Assembly: GCF_008710275.1 (NCBI RefSeq)
Contig: NZ_VYQE01000001.1
Span: 558,001 to 622,000 of the forward strand
Direction of reading: 5' to 3'
DNA length: 64,000 nt
DNA from: Histidinibacterium aquaticum
Lineage (GTDB): Bacteria > Pseudomonadota > Alphaproteobacteria > Rhodobacterales > Rhodobacteraceae
Position numbers and translations under genes: made by a program. The number at the start of each line of letters is the position of its first letter. Position 1 is the first letter of the stretch. The notes under the pieces are model-generated. The model did not search any database. It saw nothing but the letters and a program-made list of their open reading frames with translations, and was not told the origin of the DNA. Shown piece after piece: positions 8,357 to 19,602 of the stretch.

Positions 8357-8385
8357 TTGTATCGCGCCGTTAGCGCACACATATC
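8357..8385 (+). promoter_or_regulatory. Possible rpoH promoter
   Basis: TTGTAT (8357-8362) and CATATC (8380-8385) are separated by 17 bases and lie 35 bases before the rpoH start codon. Each hexamer matches the sigma-70 consensus at only 3 of 6 positions; the preceding C makes CTTG, as at heat-shock promoters, but the spacing is longer than usual for RpoH. Weak call. Confidence 0.25.
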
Positions 8386-8419
8386 CATGTTAAGCCCATA
8401 TACATTGGGAGGGGCAGAC

Positions 8420-9316
8420 ATGTCGACTTACGCAAATCTTCCGGCTCCGTCGCCGGAACAGGGCCTGAACAGGTACCTGCAGGAAATCCGCCGGTTCCCC
8501 ATGCTGGAGCCGGAGCAGGAGTACATGCTGGCAAAGCGCTGGGTGGACCACGAGGACACCGACGCGGCGCACCAGCTCGTCACCTCCCACCTCCGCCTCG
8601 CCGCGAAGATCGCCATGGGTTACCGGGGCTACGGCCTGCCGCAGGCCGAGGTGATCTCGGAGGCCAACGTGGGCCTGATGCAGGCGGTCAAGCGTTTCGA
8701 CCCGGAGAAGGGCTTCCGGCTCGCGACCTACGCCATGTGGTGGATCCGCGCCTCGATCCAGGAGTACATCCTGCGGTCCTGGAGCCTGGTGAAGCTCGGC
8801 ACGACCTCCGCCCAGAAGAAGCTCTTCTTCAACCTCCGCAAGGCCAAGGCCCGCATCGGGGCGCTGGAAGAGGGGGACCTGCGGCCGGACAACGTGAAGC
8901 AGATCGCCAACGACCTCGGCGTGACCGAGGACGAGGTGATCTCGATGAACCGGCGCATGTCGGGCGGCGACGCGTCCCTCAACGCCATGGTCGGCCAGGA
9001 CAGCGAGAGTTCGACCCAGTGGCAGGACTGGCTGGAGGACGAAGGCGCCAACCAGGCGAGCGAGTACGAGGAACGCGACGAGCTCGACGCGCGCCGCGAG
9101 TTGCTGGCCGAGGCGATGGAGGTCCTGAACGATCGCGAGAAGGACATTCTCGTCCAGCGCCGCCTGCAGGACGAGGTCGTCACGCTGGAGGAACTCTCGG
9201 GCCAGTACGATGTCAGCCGCGAGCGCATCCGCCAGATCGAGGTCCGCGCCTTCGAGAAGCTGCAGAAGCGGATGCAGGAACTCGCCCGCGAGAAGGGCAT
9301 GCTGGCGGTCGCCTGA
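8420..9316 (+). CDS. rpoH: RNA polymerase sigma factor RpoH (heat-shock sigma-32)
   Basis: The 298-residue sigma-70 family member has region 1.2/2.1 (NRYLQEIRRFPMLEPEQEY), region 2 with the -10 recognition helix (FRLATYAMWWIRASIQEYIL), the RpoH-box-like KLFFNLRK segment around residue 130, and region 4.2 with the -35 recognition helix-turn-helix ([19 protein letters not shown]). Q-KKLFFNLRK distinguishes RpoH from RpoD. It directs transcription of chaperone and protease genes after heat or oxidative stress; many Rhodobacteraceae carry two copies. The ATG at 8420 is preceded by GGGAGGGG; an upstream TTG in frame is not needed. Confidence 0.95.
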   Translation: MSTYANLPAPSPEQGLNRYLQEIRRFPMLEPEQEYMLAKRWVDHEDTDAAHQLVTSHLRLAAKIAMGYRGYGLPQAEVISEANVGLMQAVKRFDPEKGFRLATYAMWWIRASIQEYILRSWSLVKLGTTSAQKKLFFNLRKAKARIGALEEGDLRPDNVKQIANDLGVTEDEVISMNRRMSGGDASLNAMVGQDSESSTQWQDWLEDEGANQASEYEERDELDARRELLAEAMEVLNDREKDILVQRRLQDEVVTLEELSGQYDVSRERIRQIEVRAFEKLQKRMQELAREKGMLAVA

Positions 9317-9330
9317 GGCTGACTACGGCC

Positions 9331-9383
9331 GGGGGCTCTGCCCCCGTCCGCGCCATGTTGGCGCGGACTCCCCCGGGATATTT
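9331..9383 (+). repeat. Dispersed double-hairpin repeat, copy 1 (probable bidirectional terminator)
   Basis: Two adjacent stem-loops, GGGGGCTCTGCCCCC (9331-9345) and GTCCGCGCC-ATGTT-GGCGCGGAC (9346-9368), are followed by TCCCCCGGGATATTT. A second copy in the opposite orientation is at 24404-24457. Both occupy the space between convergent genes (here rpoH and ribD). This points to a mobile or convergently maintained transcription stop of the REP type. Confidence 0.7.
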
Positions 9384-9433
9384 CGGCCCAGAAGAAGATG
9401 GTCCGTGCCCTGAAAGGCGCGGACCGTCTCGTC

Positions 9434-10522
9434 TCAGGATCGGGTCCAGCGGTGCAGGACGTCCGGCCCGATCGGCCGGGACTCGCCCAGAGCAAAGCAG
9501 GGCGCATCCGCGAGGCGACTGATGCCCATCGCCCCAAGCATCGGCGTGCCCTCGGCCCCGATGGCAAGGCCTGCGGTGAAGCAGATCAGTTCGTCCACGA
9601 GATCGGCGTCGAGCAGCGCCGCGGCCAGGCTGCCGCCGCCTTCGCAGAAGACCGATGTCAGGCCCGCGCGACCCAACGCCTGCAGGGCGGGTCCGGGGTC
9701 CAGCTGGCCGCCGGTGACGGCGGTCTCGATCAGCGTCGCTCCGGCCCCGGCCCAGAGGCTGCGGACCTCGTCGGGCGCATCGGGACCGTGGCAGAGCCAG
9801 AGCGGGGCTTGCGAGATCGTGGTGGAGAGCGCGGAGGGATGCGGCAGGTCCAACATGCGCGAGAAGACCACGCGGACCGGCTGGCGGTCGTGATGCCAGC
9901 CGCGCACCGTCAGGCTCGGATCGTCGGCGCGGGCGGTGCCCCCGCCCACCAGGACTGCGTCGGACCGGGCGCGCCAGGCGTGAACCAGCTGGCGCGCCGG
10001 CGCGGCCGTGATCCAGCGGCTCTCACCCGAGGCCGTGGCGATGCGCCCATCGAGGCTCGCGGCGAGCTTGAGGGTCACGCGCGGGCGGCCCTTGGTGACG
10101 CGCGTCAGGAATCCCGCGAGATCGGCGCGGGCCTCGGCTTCGCGGCAGGCGGTTTCTACCTCGACGCCCGCCTCGCGAAGCATGGCGATGCCCCGGCCGG
10201 AGGTGCGCGGGTCAGGGTCACCCGTCCCGATCACCACTCGCGCGACACCGGCGCGCGCCAGTTCGGCGGCGCAGGCGGGTGTTTCCCCGACATGGGCGCA
10301 GGGTTCAAGCGTGACGTAGGCCGTCGCGCCTCGCGGGTCGCACTGGGCGAGCGCCGCGGTCTCAGCATGGGGCCGACCGCCGTCCGTCGTGCGGGCCCGG
10401 GCGATCACCCGGCCGTCGCGAACGATCACGCAACCGACCGCGGGGTTCGGCCAGGTCCGGCCCAAGCCACGGCGCCCGAGCGCGAGCGCCTGGCCCATGA
10501 ACCGCCGGTCGGCGTCGGTCAC
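9434..10522 (-). CDS. ribD: Bifunctional riboflavin deaminase/reductase RibD
   Basis: Carries out the second and third steps of riboflavin synthesis: deamination of diaminohydroxyphosphoribosylaminopyrimidine, then NADPH-dependent reduction of the ribose. The 362-residue protein has an N-terminal CDA-fold deaminase (residues 1-145) with zinc ligands in HAETAAL and [11 protein letters not shown], and a C-terminal DHFR-like reductase (about 150-362: [18 protein letters not shown]). The GTG start at 10522 overlaps the nrdR stop as GTGA, so translation is coupled. The nrdR-ribD pairing is widely conserved in bacteria. Confidence 0.95.
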   Translation of the reverse strand: MTDADRRFMGQALALGRRGLGRTWPNPAVGCVIVRDGRVIARARTTDGGRPHAETAALAQCDPRGATAYVTLEPCAHVGETPACAAELARAGVARVVIGTGDPDPRTSGRGIAMLREAGVEVETACREAEARADLAGFLTRVTKGRPRVTLKLAASLDGRIATASGESRWITAAPARQLVHAWRARSDAVLVGGGTARADDPSLTVRGWHHDRQPVRVVFSRMLDLPHPSALSTTISQAPLWLCHGPDAPDEVRSLWAGAGATLIETAVTGGQLDPGPALQALGRAGLTSVFCEGGGSLAAALLDADLVDELICFTAGLAIGAEGTPMLGAMGISRLADAPCFALGESRPIGPDVLHRWTRS

Positions 10523-10986
10523 TGGTCGCCGGGGGCGTGCGGCCGCAGCTCGCTCACGAACTTGTCGAAGTCGTCGGCGGCCTGGAAATTCTTGTAGACG
10601 CTGGCGAAGCGGACGTAGGCCACGGTGTCGATCCGCGCGAGGCTCTCCATGACGATCTCGCCGATCACCTTGGAGGGGATGTCGGTCTCACCCATGCTCT
10701 CGAGCCGGCGCACGATTCCCGAGATCATCTGGTCGACGCGCTCGGGCTCGACGGGGCGTTTCTGCATGGAGATCCGGACGGAGCGCTCGAGCTTGTCGCG
10801 GTCGAAATCCTCTCGGCGGCCGTTGGTCTTGACCACGACGAGATCGCGAAGCTGCACGCGCTCGTAGGTGGTGAACCGTCCGCCGCAGGCCGGGCAGAAG
10901 CGGCGCCGGCGGATCGCCACATGGTCTTCGGCGGGCCGCGAGTCCTTCACCTGAGTGTCCACGTTTCCGCAAAATGGACAACGCAT
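10519..10986 (-). CDS. nrdR: Transcriptional repressor NrdR
   Basis: A 155-residue ATP/dATP-sensing repressor of ribonucleotide reductase genes. The N-terminal zinc ribbon has cysteines at 3, 6, 31 and 34 (CPFC, CPAC), followed by RFTTYERVQ and then an ATP-cone domain ([20 protein letters not shown], about residues 50-140). Length is typical. It is first in the nrdR-ribD unit, with a candidate -10 element 53 bases upstream. Its regulon lies elsewhere; no ribonucleotide reductase gene is in the window. Confidence 0.96.
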   Translation of the reverse strand: MRCPFCGNVDTQVKDSRPAEDHVAIRRRRFCPACGGRFTTYERVQLRDLVVVKTNGRREDFDRDKLERSVRISMQKRPVEPERVDQMISGIVRRLESMGETDIPSKVIGEIVMESLARIDTVAYVRFASVYKNFQAADDFDKFVSELRPHAPGDQ

Positions 10987-11038
10987 CGCAGTCCCCTCTC
11001 GTCTGCCTCTAGGGGGCCCCCGGCCCTTCTCGCCGAAA

Positions 11039-11044
11039 ACTATA
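11039..11044 (-). promoter_or_regulatory. Candidate -10 element of nrdR-ribD
   Basis: On the minus strand TATAGT (5 of 6 to the sigma-70 -10) is preceded at 17 bases by TACCCA, a poor -35. It sits 53 bases before the nrdR start in a short A/T-richer island. Plausible as the operon promoter, but not proven. Confidence 0.35.
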
Positions 11045-11127
11045 GGGGGGTCGCGAGGATTTGGGTAGGGGGCAGTTTTTGCCGCTAGATCATGGGGGTC
11101 GGGGCCGTTGCGGATCCGACTCAGGGG

Positions 11128-11541
11128 TCAGGCGAGGTGAGCCGCGACCTCGCGCCGATGGGGCCGGGCGCGGTGCTCGAAGAGGTATATGCCCTGCCAG
11201 GTTCCCAGCCGCATGCGGCGGTTCATGACGGGGATCTGCAGGCTCACCGGCAGGTGCGCGGCCTTGATGTGGGCCGGCATGTCGTCGGGCCCCTCGGTGA
11301 CATGCGTGAGGTAACTCATCTCCGGCCGGTCGGCATCGGGCACGAAGCGCTGCAGCCAGGCCAGGAGGTCGCGCTGCACGTCCGGGTCCGCGTTCTCCTG
11401 GATGAGGAGCGAGCAGGAGGTGTGACGCACGAAGAGCGTCAGCAGCCCCTCGCCGGGGCCCTCGGAGACCCAGCGGGCGACCTCCGACGTGAAGTCGTAG
11501 AGGCCGGGGCCGCTGGTCTGGAGTGTGAAGGTCGTCTGCAC
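11128..11541 (-). CDS. yjbQ: YjbQ/UPF0047 family protein (secondary thiamine-phosphate synthase)
   Basis: A 137-residue single-domain protein matching the UPF0047 fold throughout: LLTLFVRHTSCSLLIQENAD carries the conserved HTSC and N-A-D residues, followed by HIKAAHLPVSLQIPV and LGTWQGIYLFEHR. Family members form trimers with clustered histidines at the active site, and overproduced E. coli YjbQ has weak thiamine-phosphate synthase activity, so the annotated enzyme name may not be the physiological role. The start is GTG (11541). It lies 12 bases downstream of the HlyU-like gene and is probably co-transcribed with it and rpoD. Confidence 0.88.
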   Translation of the reverse strand: MQTTFTLQTSGPGLYDFTSEVARWVSEGPGEGLLTLFVRHTSCSLLIQENADPDVQRDLLAWLQRFVPDADRPEMSYLTHVTEGPDDMPAHIKAAHLPVSLQIPVMNRRMRLGTWQGIYLFEHRARPHRREVAAHLA

Positions 11542-11553
11542 GGCGTCGGCCCC

Positions 11554-11832
11554 TCAGTCGAAGAGCCGATCGCCCTGTTCGTCGATCAGCTGACGCGCCT
11601 TGCCGATGGAGGCATCGACCGCCGCCGTCTCTTCGTCGAGCGTGTCGACCCGGACGAGCTGGTGTTCCTTCAGCTCGCCGTCCACTTCCTTGACGATCCG
11701 GGCGGCGATCCGCCACGAACTGCCGTCGCGCACCGGCTCGGGATAGATGTCGTAATCCTTGTAGCGCTCAGGCTCGCGCGCCGGAGGCTCGTCGTCCCTG
11801 GGTCGTCCGAAGAGGCGTGAGAGGATTGACAT
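11554..11832 (-). CDS. HlyU-family small protein
   Basis: A 92-residue protein with the PF10115 pattern: RYKDYDIYPEPVRDGSSWRI followed by ARIVKEVDGELKEHQLVRVD and a C-terminal helix. The family is named after the Vibrio haemolysin regulator, but there is no visible DNA-binding motif and its role in alphaproteobacteria is not established. It starts four bases from the end of rpoD on the same strand, so expression is likely linked to rpoD. Confidence 0.75.
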   Translation of the reverse strand: MSILSRLFGRPRDDEPPAREPERYKDYDIYPEPVRDGSSWRIAARIVKEVDGELKEHQLVRVDTLDEETAAVDASIGKARQLIDEQGDRLFD

Positions 11833-11836
11833 CGGC

Positions 11837-13837
<2,001 letters not shown>

Positions 13838-13954
13838 GTGCGCTCCTCGATGTGCCGGCGGGCGGGCAAAATAGGCGTTCGTCCGAATCAAGATGCGACT
13901 CAGCCGATTCGCAAGTCCCCGAGGCCGGTTTTCCCTTACATGCGTCCCGGGTCG

Positions 13955-15895
13955 TCAGCTAGCGCCGCCACGTCCCTTTTCAAAACCGATTCGGGCGAGG
14001 AGCTCGTCGAGTCGCGCCTTCTCGTCCCGGTTCACGGGCGCGCCGTTCGGGGCGGTGTCGAACTCGGCCCGGTCCTCGCCGATACCCTGCCGGCCGGCCC
14101 GGTCCATCGCGGCGCCCGAAAGCGCGAGGCGGGCGGTGACGTGTTCACCCGCAACCTCTGCCGCGATGTCCTCCTCGGCCTCCTCGACCTCGCGCCGGTG
14201 GCCCCGGCGCGCGTTGAGCTTGGCGAGTTCCTCGGCCACGCAGAGCCGCGCGGCCTCGACATCGCCCGGGCGGCGTACGCCCGGAGTGAGCGCGACATGG
14301 CCATGGGCGAACAGCTTTTCAAGGGTTTCCGCGCCAGCCCGCACGGCAATGCGCGCCTCCGGATCGGGGCTATCGGCCTCCGCCAGCAGCGCCGCGGCGA
14401 GCGCGTCGTGACCCGGGCCGGTGAACTCCAGCGCCTCGATCTCGCCGGTAAACTCTTCGAGCGCGGCGGGCGTGCGGATGAGCGTGGCGAGGATCACCGC
14501 CTCGCGCAGGCCGTCCTCGGTCAGGCTGCCGGTCGCGAGCGCCGAACTGCGCGTGCCCGGCCGGGCCGTCGCCACGGGCATGCGCCGGCCGGTGCGGGCG
14601 GCGGGCCTCGGGCTGCGGAAGAGCTCCCAACGCAGGCGGCGAATCTCCTCGCCGTAGTGCGACCGGATCGAGGGGTCGCGAATCATCCCGATCCGCTCGC
14701 GCAGCGCCTTGTCGAAGGCCGCCCGACGTTCGGGACTGTCGAGCGAGCGCCCCTCGGTCTCGCGCCGCCAGAGCAGCTGCACCAGCGGCTGCGCCTCTTC
14801 GACGAGCGCGCGCATGGCCGAGGGGCCCTTGGCCCGCAGCAGATCGTCGGGGTCCTGCCCCTCCGGCAGCAGCACGAAACGCAGCGACTTGCCCGCCACC
14901 AGCAGCGGCAGCGCGAGGTCCATGACCCGGTGCGCCGCCCGCAGGCCGGCCGTGTCGCCGTCAAGCGCGATGACGGGCTCGTCCGCCATCCGCCAGAGCA
15001 GCTGCAGCTGGTGCTCCGTCACCGCGGTGCCGAGCGGCGCGACCGCGGCCGGGAAGCCGTGCTCCGACAGGGCGATCACGTCCATGTAGCCCTCGGCGAC
15101 GATCAGCGGCGCGCCTTTCCCGGCGGCCTCGCGCGCGGGCCCGTGGTTGAAGAGCGTGCGCGACTTGTCGAAGAGCGGCGTCTCGGGCGAGTTCAGATAC
15201 TTCGCGTTGTCGCCCGGATCCATCGCCCGCCCGCCGAAGGCGATGGCGCGGCCGCGCGCATCGCGGATCGGGAACATGATGCGGTGGCGGAAGGTGTCGT
15301 AGGGCTCGCGACCCTTCGAGCTCTCCTTCACGAGTCCGGCCTCGAGCAGACGGCGCCCCTCCACGCCGCGGCCGTTCAGGTGGTCGCGCAGGGCCTGCCA
15401 GCCGGGCGGGGCGAAGCCGATCTCCCACCGGGCCAGCGCCTCCTCGGAGAGACCCCGCTTCGCGAGATAGTCGCGCGCCTCGGCAGCGGCGCCGGTCCGG
15501 AGCTGCAAGCGGTAGAACTGGACCGCCTGCTCCATGACGTCGCTCAGTTCCGTCCGGCGGTCGGCCTTCTCCTGCGCGCGGGGATCGCGCTCCGGGACCT
15601 GCATCCCGACCTCTCCTGCCAGGATCTTCACCGCCTCCATGAAGTCGACGTTCTCGGTCTCGCGCACGAAGGAGATCGCGTCGCCCTTCGCGTGGCATCC
15701 GAAGCAGTAGTAGAAGCCCTTGCGGTCATCGACGTGGAAGCTGGCCGTCTTCTCCTGGTGGAAGGGGCACGGCGCCCAGAGGTCGCCCTTGGCCTGGTTG
15801 GACTTGCGATTGTCCCACATGACCTTGCGCCCGACGACCTGGCCGAGGCTCAGGCGCGAACGCAACTCGTCGAGGAATCCGGGGGGCAGACTCAT
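13955..15895 (-). CDS. dnaG: DNA primase DnaG
   Basis: Synthesises RNA primers at replication forks. The 646-residue protein has the N-terminal zinc-binding domain (Cys43, His46, Cys64, Cys67 in APCPFHQEKT and FYYCFGCHAKGD), the RNA-polymerase core with TOPRIM motifs (EGYMDVIAL near residue 267 and ALDGDTAG near 310), and a C-terminal helicase-interaction region (about 450-646) that is poorly conserved. Length is typical. It lies 117 bases upstream of rpoD. Confidence 0.96.
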   Translation of the reverse strand: MSLPPGFLDELRSRLSLGQVVGRKVMWDNRKSNQAKGDLWAPCPFHQEKTASFHVDDRKGFYYCFGCHAKGDAISFVRETENVDFMEAVKILAGEVGMQVPERDPRAQEKADRRTELSDVMEQAVQFYRLQLRTGAAAEARDYLAKRGLSEEALARWEIGFAPPGWQALRDHLNGRGVEGRRLLEAGLVKESSKGREPYDTFRHRIMFPIRDARGRAIAFGGRAMDPGDNAKYLNSPETPLFDKSRTLFNHGPAREAAGKGAPLIVAEGYMDVIALSEHGFPAAVAPLGTAVTEHQLQLLWRMADEPVIALDGDTAGLRAAHRVMDLALPLLVAGKSLRFVLLPEGQDPDDLLRAKGPSAMRALVEEAQPLVQLLWRRETEGRSLDSPERRAAFDKALRERIGMIRDPSIRSHYGEEIRRLRWELFRSPRPAARTGRRMPVATARPGTRSSALATGSLTEDGLREAVILATLIRTPAALEEFTGEIEALEFTGPGHDALAAALLAEADSPDPEARIAVRAGAETLEKLFAHGHVALTPGVRRPGDVEAARLCVAEELAKLNARRGHRREVEEAEEDIAAEVAGEHVTARLALSGAAMDRAGRQGIGEDRAEFDTAPNGAPVNRDEKARLDELLARIGFEKGRGGAS

Positions 15896-15968
15896 GAAGG
15901 CAGCTTCGACTCCGTGAAGACCCGAAGGCTACCCCATGTCGCCGGCATGTGCGAGCCGCCGCGTGGCC

Positions 15969-17753
15969 CTATTGCAGCGGCCAGATGAATGGGATCGCGG
16001 TCGACACGACCAGCGCCAGGGTGATGTTCAGCGGCAGTCCGACCCGAAGGAAGTCCGAAAACTTGTAGCCGCCGGGGCCGTAGACCAGCGTGTTGGTCTG
16101 GTATCCGATCGGCGTCGCGAAAGCCGCCGAGGAGGCGAACATCACCGCCACGACGAGCGGCCGCGCATCGACGCCCAGCGCCTCGGCGAGGCCGATGGCG
16201 ATCGGCGTCATCACCACGGCCACCGCGTTGTTCGAGACGATCTCGGTCAGCGTCGTCGAGAGCAGGTAGACCGCGAGCACGATACCGAAGCTCGGAAGCC
16301 CGCCCATGAGAGGGGCCACCGCGTTCGCGACAAGCTCCACCGCGCCGGAGGAATCGAGCGCGGCCCCCACCGCCAGCATCGCGAAGATCAGCGCGAGGAG
16401 CCGCCCCTCAACGTACTCGAAGGCCTCGTCGGCATCGATGCAGCCGGTCACCAGGACGATGGCGACCGCGATGACGGCGAGCGCGAGGATCGGCGCCACG
16501 CCAAGCGCGGCGAGGGCGACGATCCCGATGAGCGCGCCCACGGCGATCGGTGCATGGGCCCGCCGGAAGGCGCGTGCGGAGGGCTGGGAGACGTCGACAA
16601 GCTCCATCTCTGCCGCGAGCCGCTGGATGTCTTCCGGGCTGCCCTCGAGCAGCAGCGTGTCCCCGACCCGCACGACCAGGTCGTCGATGGCGCGGCCGAT
16701 GTTCTGGTTTCTCCGGTGAACCGCGAGCACATAGACCCCGAAGCGCCGGCGCAGGCGCAGCGCGCCCAGCGTCCGGCCGACCATCTTGCAGCCCGGCGTG
16801 ATGAGCACCTCGACCGTTTGCGTCTCGACAGAGCTCACCTGGTCGACGCGGCGCAGCGACTTGTTGCGCTGGAGCGAGAGGAGCTCCGTCATCGCGGTCC
16901 GCAGCACGACCCGGTCGCCGACCTGCAGCTCCACCCCCTGCAGGTTGCGCCGCAGGGACTGGTCGCCGCGGATGACGTCCACCAGCCTCACACCCTCGCG
17001 CTTGAAGAGCTGCACCCCGGTGACTTCGCGCCCGATCAGGTTGCTGTCCGGCGGGATCACGGCCTCGGTGAAGAACCGCATCTTGGACCGGTCGGAAAGG
17101 AGCTGCGCCATGCTGTCCCGTTCCGGCAGCAGCTTCGGCGCGACGAACCGTAGGTAGACCATGCCCCAGGCGATGACGATGAGGCCCAGCGGGGTGATCT
17201 CGAAAATGGTGAAGGGCTCCAACCCCTGGCTGCGGGAGACGCCGTCCACCAGCAGGTTGGTCGAGGTCCCCAGCAGCGTCAGCGTGCCGCCCATGATCGC
17301 GGCGTAGCTCAGCGGGATCAGGAACTTGGAGGCCGACTCGCCCAGCGTCTTGCTGAGTTGTACGATCACCGGGATCATCACGACCACGACGGGCGTGTTG
17401 TTCATGATCGCCGAGGCGAACATGACGAAGAGCAGGACCGCCGGGATCGCGAGCTTCGGGCGCCGCCGGGCGCCTCGGTCGGCAAAGGTCGTCAGCGCGT
17501 CTAGCGAGCCCGTCCGCACCAGCGCGCCCATGACCACGAACATCGCCGCGATGGTCCAGGGGGCGGGGTTCGAGAGCACTTCGAGCGCGTCGTCGTAGGG
17601 CAGCAGCCCGAAGATCAGCATGAGCGCCGTGCCCGCGATGGCGACGACCTCGGTCGGATAGCTCTCGCGCAGGAAGGCCAGGAACATCAGCACGACGATC
17701 GCGAGCGTCAGGATCGCCTCGCCGGTCTGGGAGAACTGGAGAAGATCGGTCAT
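15969..17753 (-). CDS. SLC13-family permease with two RCK-C domains
   Basis: A 594-residue inner-membrane transporter of the divalent anion:sodium symporter type. Hydrophobic helices occupy residues 10-200 (ILTLAIVVLMFLAFL, MGGTLTLLGTSTNLLVDGV with the SNT-like signature) and 395-594; between them are two TrkA-C/RCK-C regulatory domains (about 215-295 and 305-385), each like GVQLFKREGVRLVDVIRGDQ. Substrates in this subfamily include sulfate and related anions, but specificity is not readable. Its ATG overlaps the upstream EamA gene by four bases (ATGA), so the two are coupled. Confidence 0.85.
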   Translation of the reverse strand: MTDLLQFSQTGEAILTLAIVVLMFLAFLRESYPTEVVAIAGTALMLIFGLLPYDDALEVLSNPAPWTIAAMFVVMGALVRTGSLDALTTFADRGARRRPKLAIPAVLLFVMFASAIMNNTPVVVVMIPVIVQLSKTLGESASKFLIPLSYAAIMGGTLTLLGTSTNLLVDGVSRSQGLEPFTIFEITPLGLIVIAWGMVYLRFVAPKLLPERDSMAQLLSDRSKMRFFTEAVIPPDSNLIGREVTGVQLFKREGVRLVDVIRGDQSLRRNLQGVELQVGDRVVLRTAMTELLSLQRNKSLRRVDQVSSVETQTVEVLITPGCKMVGRTLGALRLRRRFGVYVLAVHRRNQNIGRAIDDLVVRVGDTLLLEGSPEDIQRLAAEMELVDVSQPSARAFRRAHAPIAVGALIGIVALAALGVAPILALAVIAVAIVLVTGCIDADEAFEYVEGRLLALIFAMLAVGAALDSSGAVELVANAVAPLMGGLPSFGIVLAVYLLSTTLTEIVSNNAVAVVMTPIAIGLAEALGVDARPLVVAVMFASSAAFATPIGYQTNTLVYGPGGYKFSDFLRVGLPLNITLALVVSTAIPFIWPLQ

Positions 17754-18697
17754 GGGGTTCCCGCGTCTGGCCGAAGGCGATCCTTAACTGGCACCGGACC
17801 CGGCGCAAGCGGCCTGCGCCGCCGCGGTTGCACGAGGGCCACGCCCGCGAGCATCAGGGCGAGCGCGAGCCAGACCGTCGTCGCGTAGCGCTCGCCCAGC
17901 ATGAGCATGGACCAGAGCACCCCGAACCCGGTCACCAGGTAGGCGACCTGCGCCGCGAAGACCGAGCCCGCCCGGCCCACGAGCCAGACGTAGCCCGCGT
18001 AGACCACGGCATGGATGACCGCGAGCGCGATCAGGGCGAGATCGGCCTCCCCGAGCGGCCAGCGGGGCGTGATGAACTGCCCGGTGGCCAGCGCGAGTGG
18101 CGCGGACAGGATCGCGCCTATGACCGAGGCCGCGAAGAGTGTCTGGATCGGCCCCATCCCGGCGGTGCCCCAGCGCGCCACGACGTTGCCCTCGACCGCG
18201 TAGCAGAACGGCGCGAAGAGCGCGACGAGCACCCAGGGCGCGGCGGCCCCGGCCGGCAGGCTCGCCTCCGGCAGCGCGATGAGGGCGACGCCGCCGAGCC
18301 CCAGCGCGAGACCCAGCACGCGCAACGCCGAGAGCCGGTCCATCCCGAGAGCGAGCGCGATCGGAAAGGCGAACATCGGCACCGCCGAGACGGCGATCGC
18401 CATGATGCCGGCAGGCAGGTGATTGGCGGCCTGGTAGCTGGCCGAGTTCGGCAGGATCGTCCCCGTCAGCGCGATCAGGGTGCCGAAGGCCAGCGCCCTC
18501 CCGGACACCAGGACCAGCGGCCTGCGCCGCAGGAGCTGCACCAGCCCCAGCACGACCGCCCCGAGCGCGAGCTGCCAGAAGACGAGGCCCACCGCTCCGT
18601 AGCCGTCACGCACGGCGATCTTTGTGAGCGGCGTGGTCAGGCCCCAGCCCGCCCCGAGCAGAGCGAGGAGGGCCAGGAGGCCCGCCGTCTCCCTCAT
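17750..18697 (-). CDS. EamA/DMT-family exporter
   Basis: A 315-residue protein of ten predicted membrane helices in two EamA repeats (about residues 1-140 and 150-290), beginning MRETAGLLALLALLGAGWGL. Members of this drug/metabolite superfamily export amino acids, nucleosides or other metabolites; the substrate is unknown. The ATG at 18697 overlaps the stop of the YmdB-like gene (ATGA), and its own stop overlaps the SLC13 start, giving three genes coupled head to tail. A longer in-frame extension to 18904 is a shadow of the YmdB gene and was not used. Confidence 0.85.
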   Translation of the reverse strand: MRETAGLLALLALLGAGWGLTTPLTKIAVRDGYGAVGLVFWQLALGAVVLGLVQLLRRRPLVLVSGRALAFGTLIALTGTILPNSASYQAANHLPAGIMAIAVSAVPMFAFPIALALGMDRLSALRVLGLALGLGGVALIALPEASLPAGAAAPWVLVALFAPFCYAVEGNVVARWGTAGMGPIQTLFAASVIGAILSAPLALATGQFITPRWPLGEADLALIALAVIHAVVYAGYVWLVGRAGSVFAAQVAYLVTGFGVLWSMLMLGERYATTVWLALALMLAGVALVQPRRRRPLAPGPVPVKDRLRPDAGTP

Positions 18698-19509
18698 TGC
18701 GGTCCCGAGGCCTCCAGCCGTCCGCCCTGGCGCACGGGGACGCAGCGCGTCGCCGCGCCCGTCCGGTCGTCGGTCTCGATGTAGAGGCCCGAGAGCGTGG
18801 CCTCGCCGCGCGCAGGCTCGAACCGGCCCTTCGGCATACCGGTGATGAAGCGGCGCAGGGGCTCGTCCTTCTCCATCCCGATAACGGAATGGTAGTCGCC
18901 GCACATGCCCGCGTCGGTGAGGTAGGCCGTCCCGCCGGGCAGGATCATCGCATCCGCAGTGGGCACGTGTGTGTGCGTGCCGATAACGGCGCTCGCCCGG
19001 CCGTCGGCGAAATGGCCCATGCCCATCTTCTCAGAGGTCGCCTCGCAATGCATGTCGAGGATCGAGGCCTGCACGAGCCCGCCCCGAGTATGCGACCGCA
19101 ACACCTGGTCGACCGCCGAGAAGGGATCGTCGAAGGGCCGCTTCATGAAGACCTGTCCCAGCACCTGCGCCACCAGGACCTTGCGCCCGCCCGGCGCATC
19201 GAACAGCCGCGCGCCCTTGCCCGGCGCGGCCTTGGAGAAATTGAGCGGGCGGACGATGCGCGGCTCGGTCTCGCAGAAGCCCATCATGTCCTTCTGGTCG
19301 AAGGCATGGTCGCCGAGCGTGATCGCATCCGCCCCGGCCTCGAGTATCAGCTTCGCGTGGTCGGGCGAGAGGCCAGCCCCGTTGGTGGCGTTCTCGCCGT
19401 TCACGACGACGAAATCGAGACGCCAGTCGGCCTTCAGCCTCGGCAGATGGTCCTTGATGGCGGTCCGGCCGGCGCGTCCCATGACGTCGCCGAGAAAGAG
19501 AATACGCAT
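18694..19509 (-). CDS. YmdB-like metallophosphoesterase (TIGR00282)
   Basis: A 271-residue calcineurin-like phosphoesterase. MRILFLGDVMGRAGR supplies the first metal-binding Asp; further metal ligands sit in VVNGENATNGAGLS, ITLGDHAFDQKD, DMHCEATSEKMGMGHF and GTHTHVPTAD. Bacillus YmdB hydrolyses 2',3'-cyclic nucleotides and influences gene expression, and this family is broad in bacteria. The fourth motif reads GDH where GNH is usual, still compatible with metal binding. Divergent from the aminotransferase at 19603 with about 90 bases between starts. Confidence 0.88.
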   Translation of the reverse strand: MRILFLGDVMGRAGRTAIKDHLPRLKADWRLDFVVVNGENATNGAGLSPDHAKLILEAGADAITLGDHAFDQKDMMGFCETEPRIVRPLNFSKAAPGKGARLFDAPGGRKVLVAQVLGQVFMKRPFDDPFSAVDQVLRSHTRGGLVQASILDMHCEATSEKMGMGHFADGRASAVIGTHTHVPTADAMILPGGTAYLTDAGMCGDYHSVIGMEKDEPLRRFITGMPKGRFEPARGEATLSGLYIETDDRTGAATRCVPVRQGGRLEASGPQ

Positions 19510-19602
19510 GACGCAAGGAGGTATCAGCGCCCCGGCCGGTCGGAAAGCCCGGATCGCGGGGGGCGTTTGCTCTTCCCGCGCTCCGGGGGCAGTCTGCGCG
19601 CC

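Noticed and set aside
18697-19602. Long in-frame extension upstream of the HisC-like aminotransferase
   Set aside because: It runs antisense through the YmdB-like gene, has no aminotransferase features, and the enzyme's conserved start is at 19603.
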